Shown one piece after another: positions 14,422 to 25,051 of a stretch of DNA of 64,000 nt. The translations under genes were made by a program, and so were the position numbers. The stretch is from the NCBI RefSeq assembly GCF_028858725.1, contig NC_084759.1:141154671-141218670 (forward strand). The letters run 5' to 3'. Every line of letters begins with the position of its first letter. The first letter of the stretch is position 1. The notes under the pieces are model-generated. The model did not search any database. It was not told the DNA's origin and saw nothing but the letters and a program-made list of their open reading frames with translations. Origin of the DNA: Colius striatus (taxonomy: Eukaryota > Chordata > Aves > Coliiformes > Coliidae).

Positions 14422-14598
14422 CTCGATCTCGAAGTCGGGCAGGCGGAAGGCGGTGCGGAAGAGGGAGCAGAAGTGCGCGATGGCCGGGACTTCCCACCAG
14501 GAGCGGAGCTCGTCCAGCGCCACCGCCGCCTCGGGGCCGCCGGTGCCGGCCACGCCGTCCCCGCCGCCGCCGCAGCCGCCGTCCTCCTCCGGGCACAT
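14422..14598 (-). CDS. CECR2: CECR2 coding exon 1: chromatin-remodelling bromodomain protein, N-terminus
   Basis: CECR2 is a large nuclear protein with a bromodomain; it pairs with ISWI-type ATPases in the CERF remodelling complex and is needed for neural tube closure and gametogenesis (family knowledge). This exon gives 59 residues beginning MCPEE. Residues 29-59 contain the near-invariant N-terminal block ELRSWWEVPAIAHFCSLF followed by RTAFRLPDFEIE, which I recognise as CECR2. The ATG is 14598-14596 with G at -3. The last codon GAG ends at 14422 and a GTGAGA donor follows, so the exon ends in phase 0. Residues 6-28 are a Gly/Ala-rich stretch longer than the short linker I recall for human. 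No in-frame ATG exists upstream; the frame stays open only through non-ATG codons. The AT-hook and bromodomain are encoded beyond the left edge. Confidence 0.95.
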
Positions 14599-14642
14599 CT
14601 CCCGCGGCCGCCGGCTGCTCGCCCGCCCGCCCGCTCGCTGCC

Positions 14643-14768
14643 TCACTCCGCGGGCGGCTGCGTGCCGCCGCCGCTCGGCGCTGCGGCTCCGCCCGCCCCC
14701 CGGCGCCACGCCGCCCAGTGGCCGCCCCCCGGCGGCCCCGCGCTGCCCCCTCGCTGCCGCCCGCGCAT
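14643..14768 (-). other. Possible 41-codon upstream ORF in the CECR2 leader
   Basis: On the minus strand an ATG at 14768-14766 opens a frame of 41 codons that ends in TGA at 14645-14643, 44 bases before the CECR2 start codon and in a different frame. It is only transcribed if the start site lies upstream of 14768, which the sequence does not settle. The peptide is Gly/Ala/Arg-rich and shows no family resemblance. Confidence 0.3.
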
Positions 14769-14986
14769 GGGGCGGCTCGGCGCCGGCGCGGGGGCGCTAG
14801 GACCGGGGGGGGCGCTGCTGCTGCTACTGTTGCCGCGAGTGGCCGCCGCTGCGCGGGCCCATCCTCCCGCCGCCCCGCGCCGCTACCCGCGCCCTGCAGG
14901 GCAACCGCCGCGCCGCCGGGAACAGATGGGCCCGGGGCGGCGGGCAAGGAGGAGGGGGGTGAGGGGGGAGACGGGACAGCCGTGGG

Positions 14987-15030
14987 CTCCGGGGCGGGGG
15001 GCGGGGCTCCGGGGCGGGGGGCGGGGCTCC
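14987..15030. repeat. 20-bp GC-box tandem repeat in the CECR2 promoter
   Basis: A 20-base unit, CTCC followed by three G-runs separated by single C bases, occurs twice in full (from 14987 and 15007) and begins again at 15027. Each unit carries overlapping GGGGCGGGG Sp1-type boxes and could form a G-quadruplex on the plus strand. It lies about 390-440 bp upstream of the CECR2 start codon. Confidence 0.8.
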
Positions 15031-16839
15031 GGGCGGGAGGGCGAATGGGGAGACGAGAGCGGGGCGGGGGGCGGGGCGAGTGGAGCCCGGCGGGGCGGGG
15101 CGCAGGGAGTGGACAAAAGGCGTGAAGGCGGGGTGGGCGGGGCCCGGGCGGGCGGCGGGCCGCGCGGCCGTGCACGAGGAGGGGGCGGAGCCCGCGCCCA
15201 TCACAACAACAGGCCCCCGCCACCGCCTGGCCGCGCCTCCGTGGGCGGGGCCCGAGCGGCTGTGCGGGGCCCGAGCCTGCCCGCTCTCTCCCTTCCCCGC
15301 TGGAGACCCGGAGCCTGAGCTTCTCGGCGAGCGGTGACCCTCCGCCCCGCGCTTGCCCGCGACCTGCCTCTTGCTTCAGAGGTCACCTGCCTCTGCCCCT
15401 CGCCTCAGCCCTCGCCTCAGGCAGCGCTGACGTTTGGCCCCCGCTCAGTCCCTGCCGCGGTCCCCAGGGTGCTGGGGCTGGGTGTCAGGCTGCCCAGGAC
15501 AGCGCCTGAAGACCGGTGCCAGGTCTGCCTCCCCAGCCCTCATATTTATCCACTCGCAGTGGTGGCCGCATCCACCTTGGCACGGTGGGGAGCTGCTGGG
15601 GCTGGCTTTTGCTGCCCCCGCGGGATTTCTTTTCTCCCTTTGTATTTCGGAGTGAGGGAGCCCTTCTTGTTCCCCATGTACTGCTGCAGCCGTCACAGAG
15701 GAGCCGGACACCTTCCTCTGCCCCAAGGTGCTGGTCTCTCACCCAGAGTCTCTGTGTCTCCTGCATTTGAAATGAAGAGGATAACGTTGCCCTGTTTTGA
15801 TCTCTGTTACAGAAAAGCATTTAGCAACAGATAGGTGTTACCTTCTTGCAGGACTGGCCTAATGAGGGACCGAGCTGCAGTGAAATGCCAAGCCGCCATT
15901 AACTTTGTGTGCCGCCACTGCACTGCTTCACGGTCTCCCAGTTTGCCTCTGTTGTACAGCTTCAAAACAGCAGCAAAGCATCACTGCTCACAGTGCACCA
16001 GCTTAGGGTCTTCCCTCCAGTGAAAACATTGTAAGACCAAAGTTCAGGACTCCTTCCCTTCCACTCCTTCCGACTTTCATCTGGATGGGGCCATTTTTAT
16101 ACAAGTCTCAGTTTTCCTAGCCTTTACCTTTCTTTCTTTTATTTGGCTAAGGCTCTCATTTTCAGCCTCTCCCCTTCACACCTCACATTCCTTTGCCATT
16201 TCCAGTACCACCTGTGACTGGCCAAGGGTGATGGGCTGCCGCTTGTGAATGTGTGGGTTCAGCACAGGGCTGCAAGAGTGGAGATGTGCAAAGCTCAGGC
16301 TGGGGCTGAAGGCAATTAGTCCAGAACTGACTGGATGAATCCCAGGGGCTGGTAAGCACCAGTGCAGATGCAAGGAAGCAATGAAATGTCTGAGGTAGGG
16401 TGGGAAGTGGAGTGAGACCTCTGTTTTCTAAAGCAGCCTGAAAAACAGCTGGAGCACAGTAAAGAGAAACTGCTTTGCAGATGTCCTGGTCTGTCTCTGA
16501 CTTAGAGGCATTAAGAGGGGGGAAGGCCGGTGGCATCAGTCAGCATCATCGTATTGCTGCTGAGCTAATACCAACCGACGGTACAGCAGTCTGATTTCCA
16601 AGTCTGCAATCTCAAGCATGTCTTTTCAGGGTTTCCTCCCCTTGTTTCCCTTCAACAGGAGCTCAGTGATAGAGAATAAGGTGAAGGCATAAGCTCTGCG
16701 CTGTGCCCAAGGCCACTGTGTAACAGCCTGATCCAGCAAAACTTTGGCCAAGAGTGTGAACTGCTAGTTTAAAGAAAAAACAAATCAAGAGACAGCAGTG
16801 CAGCTCGTCAAGAATGAGCCTGCTCTAATTTCATTGCCC

Positions 16840-17290
16840 TTTTTCATATTGCAGGATCAAGGGATACCCAGCAAAATTAGAAGGAAGCACATTTAAATGG
16901 TGCAAGGAAATATTTGTGCCATGTGTAATTAACACATGGCATTTGTTACCATGAGGTTTCATTGAGGCCAGGAGATTAGCAGGATTCAGAAAAGGATTAG
17001 ACATTTATATGGATGCAGAGAACATTCATGGTCACATTAGACAGGATATAAATAAGTTTTAGAAAGGATATAAACTGTCAGGCTTCAAGGCACAACATAA
17101 CTACTAACTGATGGCAAGGGATTAGGGAGAAACTTCCCTTGTGGGTAGGTTATTCTATAATAGTCTGCTACGGGGTTTCTCACACCTTTCTTTGAAGTAT
17201 CAGAGAGACAACTGTTGAAGTGAGAAGACCGGATTAGGAGGGCTACTGGGCTGATCCTGTACGGCAACTGCTGCGCTTTTTGGGGGGCTG
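16840..17290 (+). mobile_element. Ancient CR1/L3-like LINE 3' fragment
   Basis: The stretch follows the 3' region of an old amniote CR1 lineage that I know best from turtle genomes. Landmarks in order are a TTGAGGCCAGGAGATTAGCAGGATT-like block near 16960 with AAAAGGATTAGACATTTATATGG at about 16990, GGGAGAAACTTCCCTTGTGGG at about 17126-17147, a GGTTTCTCACACCTT block near 17172, and the terminal GGGCTGATCCTGTACGGCAA near 17248-17267. It has many substitutions and indels, so it is much older than the typical bird CR1 copies in this window. A 10-bp inverted repeat (16917-16926 with 16932-16941) lies inside it by chance of sequence. Orientation is plus; no coding capacity remains. Confidence 0.65.
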
Positions 17291-18476
17291 TGAGGCTCAC
17301 TTGAGAAATGGAGTGGCAAAGAGGGTAAGATACAAGCGGTAGCATCAGGACTCTCATATTATTCCTCAGAGACAGACCTCACTCTGCTTTAAATTTCACA
17401 CCCACAGCATAAACTTCCTAGGCCTTCCCTACCAAGGTTTTTGCCATAATGTGCACCGTTTAATTGGTTTATTAGTTCATCTTTCTAAGTGCAGTTTTAG
17501 CATCTGTTTCCCCCCCAAAAAAACCCCTTTTGACTAAGTTAACTTTTTGTTTGCAGGACACCAATATGTTATGCTGAAACCCTTACTCTGTTTCAAGGTA
17601 CAATGGCTCCAAGACTTGATTTTGAGCAAAGCAGCATCCAGTCTCTCATGTATTGTATGTCCCTGAGCTGGATTAAACCATCTCCAGCTACAGTATGGTA
17701 AGGGCTAAAGAGGAGAGTGCAGCTTAATTTATAGCATGTTAACTTTGTCAACCTACAGGATTGCTCTAAAACACCCATAGCTCTGCGTGAGAAATCTTGG
17801 GGTGACAAATCCTCAGACAGAGTTTCCTTTGAGTCAGTTACAGTATTACTCACTGCCCGAATCATCAATAGAGCAAACTTTTTGGCTGTGTAAGGAGAGT
17901 ATATGTTGCATTTCTGTCTTGCTCTATCCTGACATTCCTCCCTGAATTCCTGTAATGTCCAGCCATGGCTTATCTTACTGCTGCATCTTTGCTTGTTCTT
18001 GACACTAGGTCAAATAGCTTAGTAGGATCCCCACTCTCTATGGCACTAAGAATTTTGTGAACTTTAAAGAAGACTCCTAAACTCCCTTTTCATCCAAAGA
18101 GCTAGTCCCAATTTTGCCTAACTTTTTTTGAATTAATTTGGCTCCCTCTATCGTCCCCATTATTTCTGTTGGTCTGTGTTTTCCCTCGTACTCTTTTTAT
18201 GCAAGGATGCTGGGGGCTGCCTGCGGTCACTTAAGGTTGTTTCACTTTGCTAGATTCTTACACTGTTCTTAAATTACTTCTTCAAGATTTAGTATTCAAG
18301 CACAAAAGTCTCCACTGTCCTGCTGCTGTTCAACAGTAGGCAAAGACTTGGTGAATACAATACAGCTTTTCCTCTTCTTTGATAAATGTCTCTGTTCACA
18401 AATCCATGTGCTTCTCCCTTTCCAAGCCACCTTTGGTTATGAGTTTCCTGTTCATAACTAACAAAACTGAAGCCTG

Positions 18477-18531
18477 CATCTTTTCCCTGTATGATATATT
18501 CACCAACATCTTTTCCCTGTATGATATATTC
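18477..18531. repeat. Recent 30-bp tandem duplication
   Basis: A 25-base string starting CATCTTTTCCCTGT occurs at 18477-18501 and again, identical, at 18507-18531, with five bases between copies (period 30). Identity across the whole 25 bases suggests a recent slippage duplication. Confidence 0.95.
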
Positions 18532-19938
18532 TTCCTCTCAATCATTTATTTTTTCTAGGCTATTGGTAAGGCTTCACCTACCCACTGACTTTTCAGCTCA
18601 ATGTCTAATCCTAGCTGCCTGCTGCCCTCCATACTTACACACCTCCCCTTTCTTCTGTGTTTTTTATCTTTCTTCCTAAGCTGTCTATAAGCTTGTTCCA
18701 TGTAGATCCACACTCAGAAAGAGCTTTGAACTGATGGACCAAATCAAAGACTCATGTTTTTTGTTGTGTGAGGTCACCTCTGGACTTCTGAGCCTGTTTT
18801 CTTGAGAAAACACGTCAAATTCAAAGTGCCACAAGCAAATGAAAAAGTTGCAGGGTATGCAGGGACTGAATGTCCCGATTCCTGTATGACAAATTATGTC
18901 ACCTGGAAACAAAAAGGAGGGAGGCATGCCTTCCACTCTTTCCTGAAAGACCTGTAACATGTGCCCAATTTGTCAAAGCTTAAATAAAATACTAGGTTAA
19001 TAACAGGTAGTCCTCTGAAAGCAAGTAGATTACTGACAGATACAGATCAGTTCCTCACCAGCTGAAGTGATATTATCATAAATAAAGATCTATTTTAAAA
19101 ACCTCTTAACTTCCTTACATTTCCACATTGTGGCTTTAAGCTAAAGACACAGTTTTCTATAAACTAGGTACAAGAGGACCTGCAGCCTTCCCTTGTAAGG
19201 ACTCAAATGCACTTGCAGAGGGACCAGACAGACCTCAGACTCTATTCTCACTGGCAGCATATGTCCAGAAGTACAGAGCTTTGGGAGGTTCAGGTTTTCC
19301 TAATTCAGGGGAAACAATTTAAGGACAGATTAAACCCGAGGTTTCTTCAAAATAGAATTTATATTCTATTTTGTATTTTATTCACATTTTGCTGTGTGAA
19401 TTGCTTCAGCTCTCTCTTCTAGCACATCTGAATTCTGCTGCTCTCTTGTTTGTGTTTACCTCGCTTAATAGTCTAACACCAGCAAATCTCACTGCCTTTG
19501 CTTGTTTCGCTCTCCAAGTGAAGAAGCAGAAGAGAGTTGTGATTTGGCCTGCTGCTTTCACCCCAAGCCACTTTCACCTTCTAGGACTCTTTGTATTTTG
19601 AGCCATCTTCAAGTTCCTTTTTCCTTTTTCAAGGTCTGCTGAGTGAAGAGATTTCGTGGTTTACATAGCATGGTTGAAAAGCCATCCTGAACAGAGCAGA
19701 GAGTACCTAGCATCGGGGTGCGGGGGGGGGACTGGCTTTAATCCCTCAGTCTGACTTTCTAAATCTATGGTGATGCCATGGTGAATTTTGACAATTGCTT
19801 ATTTTGAGCCACTAGTTGTGATTTCATAAGTAGGGACAGCAGTGGAACACAAGGGGCTGAAATAAGATGTGTGAAAGCCAAAGGAGCAGAATAACAGAAA
19901 AAGCCCTTTTTCTTTGACCGGAAAATGATGAAGGAAAG

Positions 19939-20552
19939 TGTCGTGGTTCAAGCCTAGCTGGCAACAAAGCACCACACAGCCACTCACTCCCTCCACCTTA
20001 CCACATCTCCCATGGATGGGGAGGGGAATTGGAAAAGTCAAAACTCATGGCTTAAGATAAGAACAAGTACAATAAGTAAACTAAACTAAAATACAGTAAC
20101 GGTAAGAAGAATAAAGTACCGTAATAGTGATTAAGGGAAACAAAACCCAAGAAAGACAAGTGCTGCATAGTGCAGTTTCTCACCACCCTCTGACCGATGC
20201 CCAAGCAGTGATCCACCCCTTCCCACCAACTCCCTCCAGTTTATACACTGGGTGTGACATTCTATGGTGTGAAACAGCCCTTTGACTAGTTTGGGCCAGC
20301 TGCCCTGGCCATGCTCCCTCCCAACTTCTTGTGCACACACCAGCCTCCTCCACTCCCCCACTTACCCCCCCAGCCCACTTGCTGGCAGGGCAGAGTGAGA
20401 AGTAGAAAGGTCCTTGATGCTGTGCAAGCCCTGCTGGGTGATAACCAGAACATCCTTGTGTTATCAACATTCTCTTCAGCGTAAACCCAAAACACAGCCC
20501 TGTAGCAGGTACTGGGAAGAAAATTAACTCTATCCCAGCCAAAACCAGGACA
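19939..20552 (-). mobile_element. Solo LTR of an ERVL-type endogenous retrovirus
   Basis: A 614-bp element starts TGTCGTGG and ends CCAGGACA on the plus strand; read on the minus strand it starts TGTCCTGGTTTTGGCTGGGA, which I recognise as the 5' end of the ERVL LTR family abundant in neoavian birds. It is flanked by a perfect 5-bp direct repeat GAAAG (19934-19938 and 20553-20557), the target-site duplication size usual for ERVL. In the minus orientation a TATA box (GTATAAACTGG) lies at about 20235-20246 and divides the U3 part (right) from R/U5 (left). No gag, pol or env sequence is present on either side, so this is a solo LTR left by recombination between the two LTRs. It sits between CECR2 and ADA2, about 24 kb upstream of ADA2. 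Confidence 0.9.
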
Positions 20553-23389
20553 GAAAGGAAAATAGACTTGGAATACAGGACATTGGTGTAGTCAAGAGTT
20601 TGTGTGGGATGAGAGAGACACAAGGGAAGCAGAGGATGAGAGAAACCAGTAAATACCATGAGAGGTGGGAAGCGAAGGAGTCTGCTTCCTAATTAGGAGG
20701 GGGTGTATTGAAAAGTTTGTAGTCATAAACACCGAGGGAGTGGAAGGAGTGAGAATGCTGTAACGAAGAAAAGGAAATAAGAAAGAGAGGCTGAAAGAGA
20801 TGGTAAAGTTGGGGAGTGAAAAGCTGAATAGAGAAAAAGGAAGAAATGTACAATGAAGGTGAAGTCAAGCGGGAGGCTTTGCTGGTGAGTGAGATGCTGT
20901 GGGTTTGAATATGAAGGTGAGATGTGGAAGGTACGAAATGTGAGGTCTGAGCAGCCTAACGATGGAAAAATTTAAATTATCAAGAGAAAAGATGAGGGAG
21001 TCACTTCAATAAGGAGAGACAGATGTTAAGGCAGAGACTGAATGGGGAAGAGATGGGTGAGCGCAGACAACAGCTGCTGAGTGGAGGCACGAGAAAGAAC
21101 AGGGTCTGCCTGGACAGTGCTGGGGAGCGTGGGAGATGGGAGGTGGAAACAGGAGCAGCACAAGAAAAAGCTGTCATTCTTAACTTATTTGGCACAATGT
21201 TGCAGTGAACCAGCTTGCAGGAGGTCTGTTGCTGAAGTTGGGTATATGGTATTGATACAGTTACATTTAAACATCAGCTAGCATAAACAGGCCTGCAGGT
21301 TTACCTGAGACTCAAATGTTTCTCTTTAGTAACCAGAGGTTGTCTTTGATTCCTACAGCCTGTGTCATGGTCAACATGGATTTCAGGCTCATTTGCTTGG
21401 GAAATCATTGCCTGGTCAGAACATATCTTCCCAGTTCTCACGCACAGACCTGAGCTGTCGTGCCGTGAAAGGTGCAATTGTAAAAGTGTGGTCCAGTATT
21501 TGTTTAATCTCCTGGATGTACACATCCAGTTTGTCCAATGTACACCTTAATGTGAAAGCAGGCACTCCTGCAAATGTGACCTAGCATCCAAAAAACCAAT
21601 CAGTGCTCTTTGTAATATCTCAGATATTTACTTATCTATTTGCAGCTGAGCAAACCATTAGAAAGTTGGAGCAATTTCACCTTGCTGAAGTATAGCCACT
21701 CTTTCCGTGAAGCAGGACAGCAATCACATGCATCACCGTGGGTTTAGGCAGAAAACTAGCAACATTGTGGCATTTTTATCTTATATTGGCTCTCTTAGTC
21801 AAAAAGCATCTACCTGCACTGGGAGTCTGGCTAGCACTGATGTGGCAAAGCATCCTCCATCACGGCTCCTCTCTTGTGTGCTTTACTGAACCACATATCA
21901 AACCAACAGATCTAAACCTTTGGTCTCAACAGATTTTCTACTCTTAATCCATTGGGGCTGAAACCCACAGGTTGTAACTTGATATTGGGTCCCCTAGAGA
22001 GCAATCAACAGGTGAACGGTAATTTGTGGTAATGGATTTCAAGCCGGGGAATCTGGATCTTGCCAAATCTTCCCCAAAGAGTGGCACTGAGACAGGCCCA
22101 CGGTGTATATGTGAGTTTGGTTGTGGCTAGCCCTACTCACAGCTGCTGCCAAGCACTGGTCTGTACATGGGGCAGAGAGGCAAGTCAGATGCAGACTGAC
22201 TGGAACAAGACAGGGAGGCAGCGATCTGCCCAGGAAAGCTCAGAGGGAAGCAGAGCAGAGAGACACGCAAACCCAAACGCTTTCATGTCTCTCCAGGTCT
22301 GCTGTCTCTAGTCTGCCGTCTGCAGCTATCCCACAGGCAGCAGTGCTACGACACAAAGAGAGATTTTAATAGTTTCCAGACCAGCGGATAGCAACGGTGC
22401 TGATGGGCTCTCTGTGTGCTCCAGCACTGCTTCCTCTACACTGCCTCCAAATACCCAGGGAGAGAGAGGCTTATTGGGATTTACCACCACAGCCTGAGCT
22501 CCTTCAGCTCAGGTGCAGCGTGCTGTGGAGCCAAGGCACTCCCTGGCAAAAGGAACAGCCCCAGATGAAACACAGGGGATGCTTCACAGCAGCACGGTGC
22601 TCCATGCGTAGAGGAGCTCTCCATCAGTCACTCCAGGAGAGAAAAACTGTGTTCCTTGAGGGGAATTAAAAGACCGTATTACTTACAACCCATAACAATT
22701 TGGTGCTCTGCTTAACATCATCTTAGATGAGGGTTAGAGGTATCAAAGCAGCCCTGGCTGCTTTGTTGTAACCAGCCTTCCATAGTCCGGACCTAAAGAT
22801 GCAATGTGGGGGAAAGCTTGATTTGTTGTCTAAAGCTGCCAGTCTCATACAGCTACCAGAGGTCTTGCTGGTACCTACCTGTGCAGAGCAAGACAGTTCC
22901 TGTTCAGAGCTGGTGCAAAGCCATGCTCCCCATGGAGGTTCCTGTGCCAGATTCAGTGTTGATGTAAAGCACATGTGATGGCTGTGAGCATACCAATTAC
23001 TGCAGCCACAGTGGGGGTTGGAAAGGCAAGGCCCAGGATGGTTTAAGCTAAGGCAGTCCTCTCCAAGCCTTCATTTGACACCCACCTGTTAGTTGCTTTT
23101 CCTGCTATGCCGCTTCTGTGGTGAGTACAACTCCCCAGTGCTATCGTCTTGTGACTTCGCCAGCATCCATTTTCAACCTCACCAATACCTCTGCTTGTTG
23201 CTGCTGTGTTTGGCTAGGGAGACATCCAAATCCCATTCCTTCCACAGCAGTCAACAGAAACGAAAAGCAATTTGTTTCTAGATCCTGCTAAGAGTGGGAT
23301 ACTAGGTTACAGCAACATACGGGTCTAGAAACAGGGCAGAGCCTCGAAGAGGGTTGAGCAGCCAGTCAGACAGCAACAGGACTGAGCTG

Positions 23390-23575
23390 TGGTTCCAACT
23401 CTTTCCCTGAATTGCTCTGTGCTTTTGAGTAAATCAATTCATATATGTTTTCCTCGTCTATAAAATGAGAACGGTTGCATTTAGATACCTCAGGAAAGTT
23501 GTGAGGCTTAATTAATTAATGCTAGTGCCTTGTCAGCTCTCATTACCGTGGTATCTCAGCACTTATTACTTCAAA
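23390..23575 (+). mobile_element. MIR-like SINE relic
   Basis: The order of motifs matches the MIR/CORE-SINE consensus: TGGTTCCAACTC near 23391, TTGCTCTGTGCTTTTGAGTAA at about 23412-23432, TTTTCCTCGTCTATAAAATGAGAA at about 23448-23471, then GATACCTCAGGAAAGTTGTGAGGCTTAATTAATTAATG at about 23484-23521 and a GTGCCTTG. It is divergent, as expected of an element that amplified before amniotes radiated. Such copies are uncommon but known in birds. Confidence 0.65.
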
Positions 23576-24819
23576 ATTGTAAAATGCTACTTACACATTA
23601 AATATTATTAATCTAGGTGAGAGGGAAAAAAATTAATCCAGTTTCTCTGTAAATACCAAAAGCAGGGAGTTAGCCCCGGTTATGGCTTTGGTGTGAGTTC
23701 TGGCCTACTTGGAGAAAAGTTTCCCTGATGTGTAACAAAATTTACTTATTTCCAGACCCCTAAAGTAGCTGCACTTGAACCAGTTTAAGCTGCACTTTTA
23801 CAGCACATATACTTAAACTTACCCAGAATAAACACAATTTAATCTGGTTTAGACACATCTTTGATTCCAGTGCAGGGAAAACAGCTAGGATTACTTCCCC
23901 TGGCATAAATACTCCAGGCAGGTCTCAATCAGAACAAAGTCCCTGAAAGACTTTGAAAACCTGTTTGGATGTCAAGTCGCTCAGAGAGAAATGATTGTAG
24001 GCAGCATAAAGTGGGGGATGGCTGGCAGATTCATGGATTGAAGGGATTTTAAGTGCCTAGCCTCAAAGAGAAAGAGCTAGTGACTAATCCAGTTCGTCAT
24101 CACCAGACCATTCCCAGAACAGTCCTCCTTGTAACTAAGGAGTTTTGAGACACTCAGCTTTTTCCATGAACCGGTTAAAGGAAAGCCTGACTCTCCACAG
24201 GAGCACAGCCTTGACCTTAGGGGCTACTTCCATAAGTGCCAAACATGCTCCAGAACAGACCTGGGATGCTGGTAGCGGGCTGAGGAGCTGCCTTCACTGC
24301 TTCTCCTCCAGTCTTTCTGGTTGCTGTATATTGTGAGGTGGGGGAGGATGCCTATCCAGTCAAGGGACTACAGGTAGCCTGGAGCAGGCAGGCTGCTCTT
24401 CTTACTCTGCATTTCTATGGGGGCTGGGAAATGGTTTCCCTTTTTGCATTTTACAAACACCAGCTTCTTTCTTCCAAGGTGCCAGCAGCACATCCCTGTA
24501 CCTCAGACCCGTACCCAGCCCTGAAACAGTCCTCCGCCAGGTCTGACGCATCCTGAGCACCCCACTGTGAGTGGGGACAGGGTGGCTCAAGGCAGCCTGG
24601 CTGTTTCCATTATGCATACTGGAGTACACAAGGTGCCTTGAGCAGTATGAGTATGATGTGGGGTCATACTCTCTCCCTAAGGGCCCCTGGTCGTCCCTTT
24701 CAGCATACTGCTTTGACTTTTGGGCCACTGGTACTGTTCTGCATGTGCCTGTGCAAGGTTTTGGCTCCAATCGCCACGAAAATGAACGTTCTGAAGATGC
24801 CCAAAGGATTGCTTCCTGG

Positions 24820-25051
24820 ACATGAGTTGCACCAGGGGAGGCTGGATATGAGGAGGAATTTCTTTCCTGAAAGGGTTGTCAGGCATTGGAGTGGGCTGCC
24901 CAGGGAGGTGGTGGAGTCACAGTCCCTCGAGGTGTTTAAAAGATGAGTGCATGTTGCACTTAGGGAAAGGGTCTAGTGGTTGATAGGGCTGGGACAAAGG
25001 CTGGACTTGATGATCTTAAAGGTCTCTTCCAGCTGAAATGATTCTATGATT
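24820..25051 (+). mobile_element. CR1 LINE 3' tail
   Basis: It shows the conserved CR1 3' end: CCAGGGGAGGCTGGATATGAGG near 24832, AGGAATTTCTTTCCTGAAAGGGTTG, GGCTGCCCAGGGAGGTGGTGGAGTC at about 24894-24918, GATGATCTTAAAGGTCTCTTCCAGC near 25009, and the terminal octamer-type ATTCTATGATT at 25040-25051. The copy is 5'-truncated and noncoding. Confidence 0.9.

Larger units (their letters stand above)
13560..15330 (-). promoter_or_regulatory. CECR2: CECR2 CpG-island promoter
   Basis: About 1.8 kb is extremely GC- and CpG-rich and contrasts sharply with both flanks. It contains coding exon 1 of CECR2 on the minus strand. I see no TATA box at a sensible distance upstream of the ATG; instead there are many GGGGCGGGG-type GC boxes, clustered at 14987-15045 and 15060-15150. 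A YY1-like GCCACCATTTTGG lies at about 13893-13905, downstream of the start. This is the architecture of a broad, TATA-less, ubiquitously active promoter. The exact transcription start cannot be placed from sequence. Very long open frames in this block on both strands (up to 471 codons) reflect stop-codon poverty of GC-rich DNA and are not genes. Confidence 0.85.

Noticed and set aside
14599..14709. N-terminal extension of CECR2 upstream of MCPEE in the same open frame
   Set aside because: The upstream open stretch has no ATG (it would begin at a GTG), and the family starts at MCPEE.
13903..15318. 471-codon open frame on the plus strand and several 100-370-codon frames on both strands across the CpG island
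   Set aside because: GC-rich DNA lacks stop codons by chance; the translations are Pro/Arg/Gly/Ala-rich with no domain, and the real exon here is the short CECR2 exon in the minus strand.
15334..15834. 166-codon plus-strand open frame just outside the CpG island, possible divergent gene
   Set aside because: No family resemblance, and composition follows the GC shoulder of the island. A divergent noncoding transcript is possible but unsupported.
16917..16941. 10-bp inverted repeat with 5-base spacer (possible operator or hairpin)
   Set aside because: It lies inside the fossil CR1 and is explained by that element's sequence plus drift.
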